Assembly (NCBI GenBank): GCA_013140875.1
Contig: JABFSB010000072.1
Location: 1 to 7,251 of the forward strand
Length of the DNA stretch: 7,251 nt
Reading direction: 5' to 3'
Source: Acidobacteriota bacterium
Lineage (GTDB): Bacteria > Acidobacteriota > Blastocatellia > Pyrinomonadales > Pyrinomonadaceae
Position 1 is the stretch's first letter, and each line of letters starts with the position of its first letter. Both the position numbers and the translations under genes were made by a program. This document shows positions 5,735 through 7,251 of the stretch, piece after piece. The notes under the pieces were generated by a model. It worked only from the letters and a program-made list of their open reading frames with translations, was not told where the DNA came from and did no database searches.

Positions 5735-7251
5735 TTATTGGCTTATCGCGGGAATATCTCCGTTTACGCCGAAGTTGACGGCCTGGAAGCTGGCATCGGC
5801 ACTTCGCAGGAAGTACCACATTCCGGTCGACGGACGGAAAACGGCGATATCCGTTATATTGTCGTTGTCGTATCTGGCGGGAACGGGAACGTCGCCGTTC
5901 TCGCCAAATGGGATTACGCGGAAACCGCCGACCAGACCTCGAGTGTACCAGGTCCCGTTCGAAGGACGATACACCGATATATCATCGAGGCCGTCGCCGT
6001 CGAAATCTCCGCGGACAGGAATGTCGCCCGCGACGCCGAACTGGGTCGCGTTGAACGATGGCTGTGCGGAAGTAAGCCAGAACCATTGGCCCGTGCTCGG
6101 CCTGAATACCCGGATGTCGGCTTTGCCGTCGCCGTCCATATCGGCCGGTATCGGAATGTCGCCGGGAGCTCCGAATTGAATTACATTAAAGCCCCAGGTT
6201 CCGCTTGTTTTTGAGTACCACGTGCTGTTCGAAGGCCGGAAAACCGCGATGTCGTTTCGGCCGTCGCCGTCAAAATCTCCTCTGATGGGAATGTCGCCCG
6301 CGACGCCGAAAAGGTCTAGGGTGGTCCCGCCATCGGAGCTGCGGCTGATCTCCCACGTCGATCCTGACGCGGATGGTTTGAATACTGCCCGGTCGGTCTT
6401 GCCGTCGCCGTCGTAGTCGGCGGAAACGACCTTGTCCTGGGCCGAGCCCAGCGCGGCCGCGGTGAAACCATCGTCGTTCAGGGCAAACCATGTACCTGTC
6501 GAGGGCCGATATACCGCGACATCTGAGCGGCCATCGCCGTCGAAATCGCTGTTGTTGGAGCGCGGAGTGAACTGGCCGCGGATTTCGCCATTAGGGCTGC
6601 TGACACTGGTTATGACTGCCTGCCACAAGCCTGTGCGAAGCTGCTGTACCAATGTCGGCGTGACCGGAATCGTCACCGAAGCGAAGTTTCCGTTGCTGCC
6701 GCCCACGACGCCGAAGCTGTGGACGACAACGGGTGTTCCCGTCGTAGTTTCGATGCGGGCTCCGGTTTGATTGCTTGAAAGGTTGTGGAACTCGCCAAAG
6801 ATCGTCGCCTGGGTTTCGGCGGCGTTCAAATTGACCTTGAACTCGCCATTCGCTAACGATCCCGACGCGGTCAAATGAGCTTCGAACGAGCGGCCCAAAG
6901 CAGGCGAAGGACTCGGCGTCGGACCGGGCGTGCCGGTCGGGCTTGGGCTTGGTGTCGGCGTGGCCGTGGCCGAACCGAACGTTCCGGAAAGGATGACGGT
7001 CGTACCAAAGCGGACCTGAACGGTCGTGCCGACGACAACCGCCGGTACGGTTTGCCCGTTGTCCGAACGCAACCGCAGGCGGCCTTCTCCATTGTTTTCG
7101 AGATTGAAGCTGCCGACCGAGGCGTTGTTTACAAAGACCGTAAGCGATGAGCCGGGAGGAATATTCACCTGGCGAACTCTTACCTCAAACTCTGTCCGGC
7201 TGCTGTGTACTTCGAACTCGGCAAATCCGGTCGGGAGCACTCCATTTATGG
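5735..7251 (-). CDS. Secreted-type protein with CHRD domain and six VCBS repeats, 5' end missing
   Basis: Likely a surface or secreted multidomain protein; its biochemical role is unknown. The frame is open to the right edge. A GTG at 7240 is in frame, but the strand-rich sequence continues before it and no Shine-Dalgarno is visible, so the true start is probably outside. Of 504 visible residues, ~1-93 form a beta-rich domain ending VILSGTF. Residues ~94-119 are a Pro/Thr/Ser linker. Residues ~122-227 are a CHRD domain, with FEAHLTASG at its start and the typical GEIRGQF at its end. Residues ~235-504 are six repeats of ~45 residues, each with a DxDGDG calcium-type loop followed by VFRPSxGxWY. 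Such repeats resemble FG-GAP/VCBS blades and may form a beta-propeller. No sorting tail or transmembrane segment follows the last repeat (ends GDIPAISQ). Any signal peptide would lie in the missing part. It is transcribed apart from the polysaccharide operon, ending at its own terminator. Confidence 0.93.
   Translation of the reverse strand, partial: INGVLPTGFAEFEVHSSRTEFEVRVRQVNIPPGSSLTVFVNNASVGSFNLENNGEGRLRLRSDNGQTVPAVVVGTTVQVRFGTTVILSGTFGSATATPTPSPSPTGTPGPTPSPSPALGRSFEAHLTASGSLANGEFKVNLNAAETQATIFGEFHNLSSNQTGARIETTTGTPVVVHSFGVVGGSNGNFASVTIPVTPTLVQQLRTGLWQAVITSVSSPNGEIRGQFTPRSNNSDFDGDGRSDVAVYRPSTGTWFALNDDGFTAAALGSAQDKVVSADYDGDGKTDRAVFKPSASGSTWEISRSSDGGTTLDLFGVAGDIPIRGDFDGDGRNDIAVFRPSNSTWYSKTSGTWGFNVIQFGAPGDIPIPADMDGDGKADIRVFRPSTGQWFWLTSAQPSFNATQFGVAGDIPVRGDFDGDGLDDISVYRPSNGTWYTRGLVGGFRVIPFGENGDVPVPARYDNDNITDIAVFRPSTGMWYFLRSADASFQAVNFGVNGDIPAISQ
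5738..6547 (-). repeat. Six tandem VCBS/FG-GAP-like repeats (~135 bp each)
   Basis: Repeat units begin near 6547, 6418, 6277, 6142, 6007 and 5875 on the minus strand, 43-47 codons apart. Each reads DxDGDGxxD, then a V[FY][RK]PS stretch with a tryptophan, then a variable part, then FGxxGDIP. The sixth unit has a weaker loop (RYDNDNITD). Units 3+4 and 5+6 form two copies of a ~270 bp superunit. Confidence 0.9.
6893..6970 (-). repeat. Low-complexity Pro/Thr/Ser linker
   Basis: This stretch codes for about 26 residues dominated by TP, SP and GP dipeptides (TPTPSPSP occurs early in it, TPSPSPSP-like sequence near its end). It joins the N-terminal beta-rich domain to the CHRD domain. Such linkers are extended and typical of secreted proteins, and they may be O-glycosylated. 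The repetitive GC-rich DNA is a likely spot for length variation. Confidence 0.85.

Noticed and set aside
5601..5819. Minus-strand open frame of 72 codons spanning the terminator
   Set aside because: It overlaps the end of the CHRD/VCBS gene in another frame, runs through the terminator hairpin and yields an Arg/Lys-rich product with no motif.
7238..7240. GTG as the true start of the CHRD/VCBS gene
   Set aside because: The frame stays open to the window edge, the domain pattern appears to continue upstream, no Shine-Dalgarno precedes it, and no signal peptide follows it in a protein of secreted type.

Overview
The window looks like bacterial chromosome of middling GC content. The best guess is Acidobacteriota, perhaps class Blastocatellia, because that group is rich in secreted proteins joining a CHRD domain to tandem VCBS-type repeats with FRPSxGxWY cores. 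This is a judgement from protein style; no rRNA or other marker gene is present. All five genes lie on the minus strand, so biological order runs from the right edge to the left.

Right part (7251 to 5735): the 3' portion of a large, probably secreted protein. Its start lies beyond the right edge. In order it carries an unnamed beta-rich domain, a Pro/Thr/Ser linker, a CHRD domain and six VCBS/FG-GAP-like repeats. It ends 32 bases before a strong intrinsic terminator (5666-5702). The 102 bases between the terminator and the next start must hold the promoter of the following operon, but no convincing promoter boxes are visible.

Middle and left (5563 to 1): a compact operon of four genes. These are a GT-B glycosyltransferase of the MurG/COG4671 kind, a family-4-type glycosyltransferase resembling WcaL/AmsK-type exopolysaccharide enzymes, a heparinase II/III (alginate-lyase-like) protein, and an APH/maltokinase-like phosphotransferase cut by the left edge. 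Gaps are 42, 2 and 2 bases, so the last three are probably translationally coupled.

Together these genes suggest part of an extracellular polysaccharide or capsule locus: two enzymes that add sugars, one that cleaves or edits uronic-acid-containing glycan, and one small-molecule or sugar kinase. The lyase has no visible signal peptide, so it may act in the cytoplasm beside the transferases. The substrate of every enzyme is unknown. No RNA genes, mobile elements, CRISPR arrays or origins were seen.
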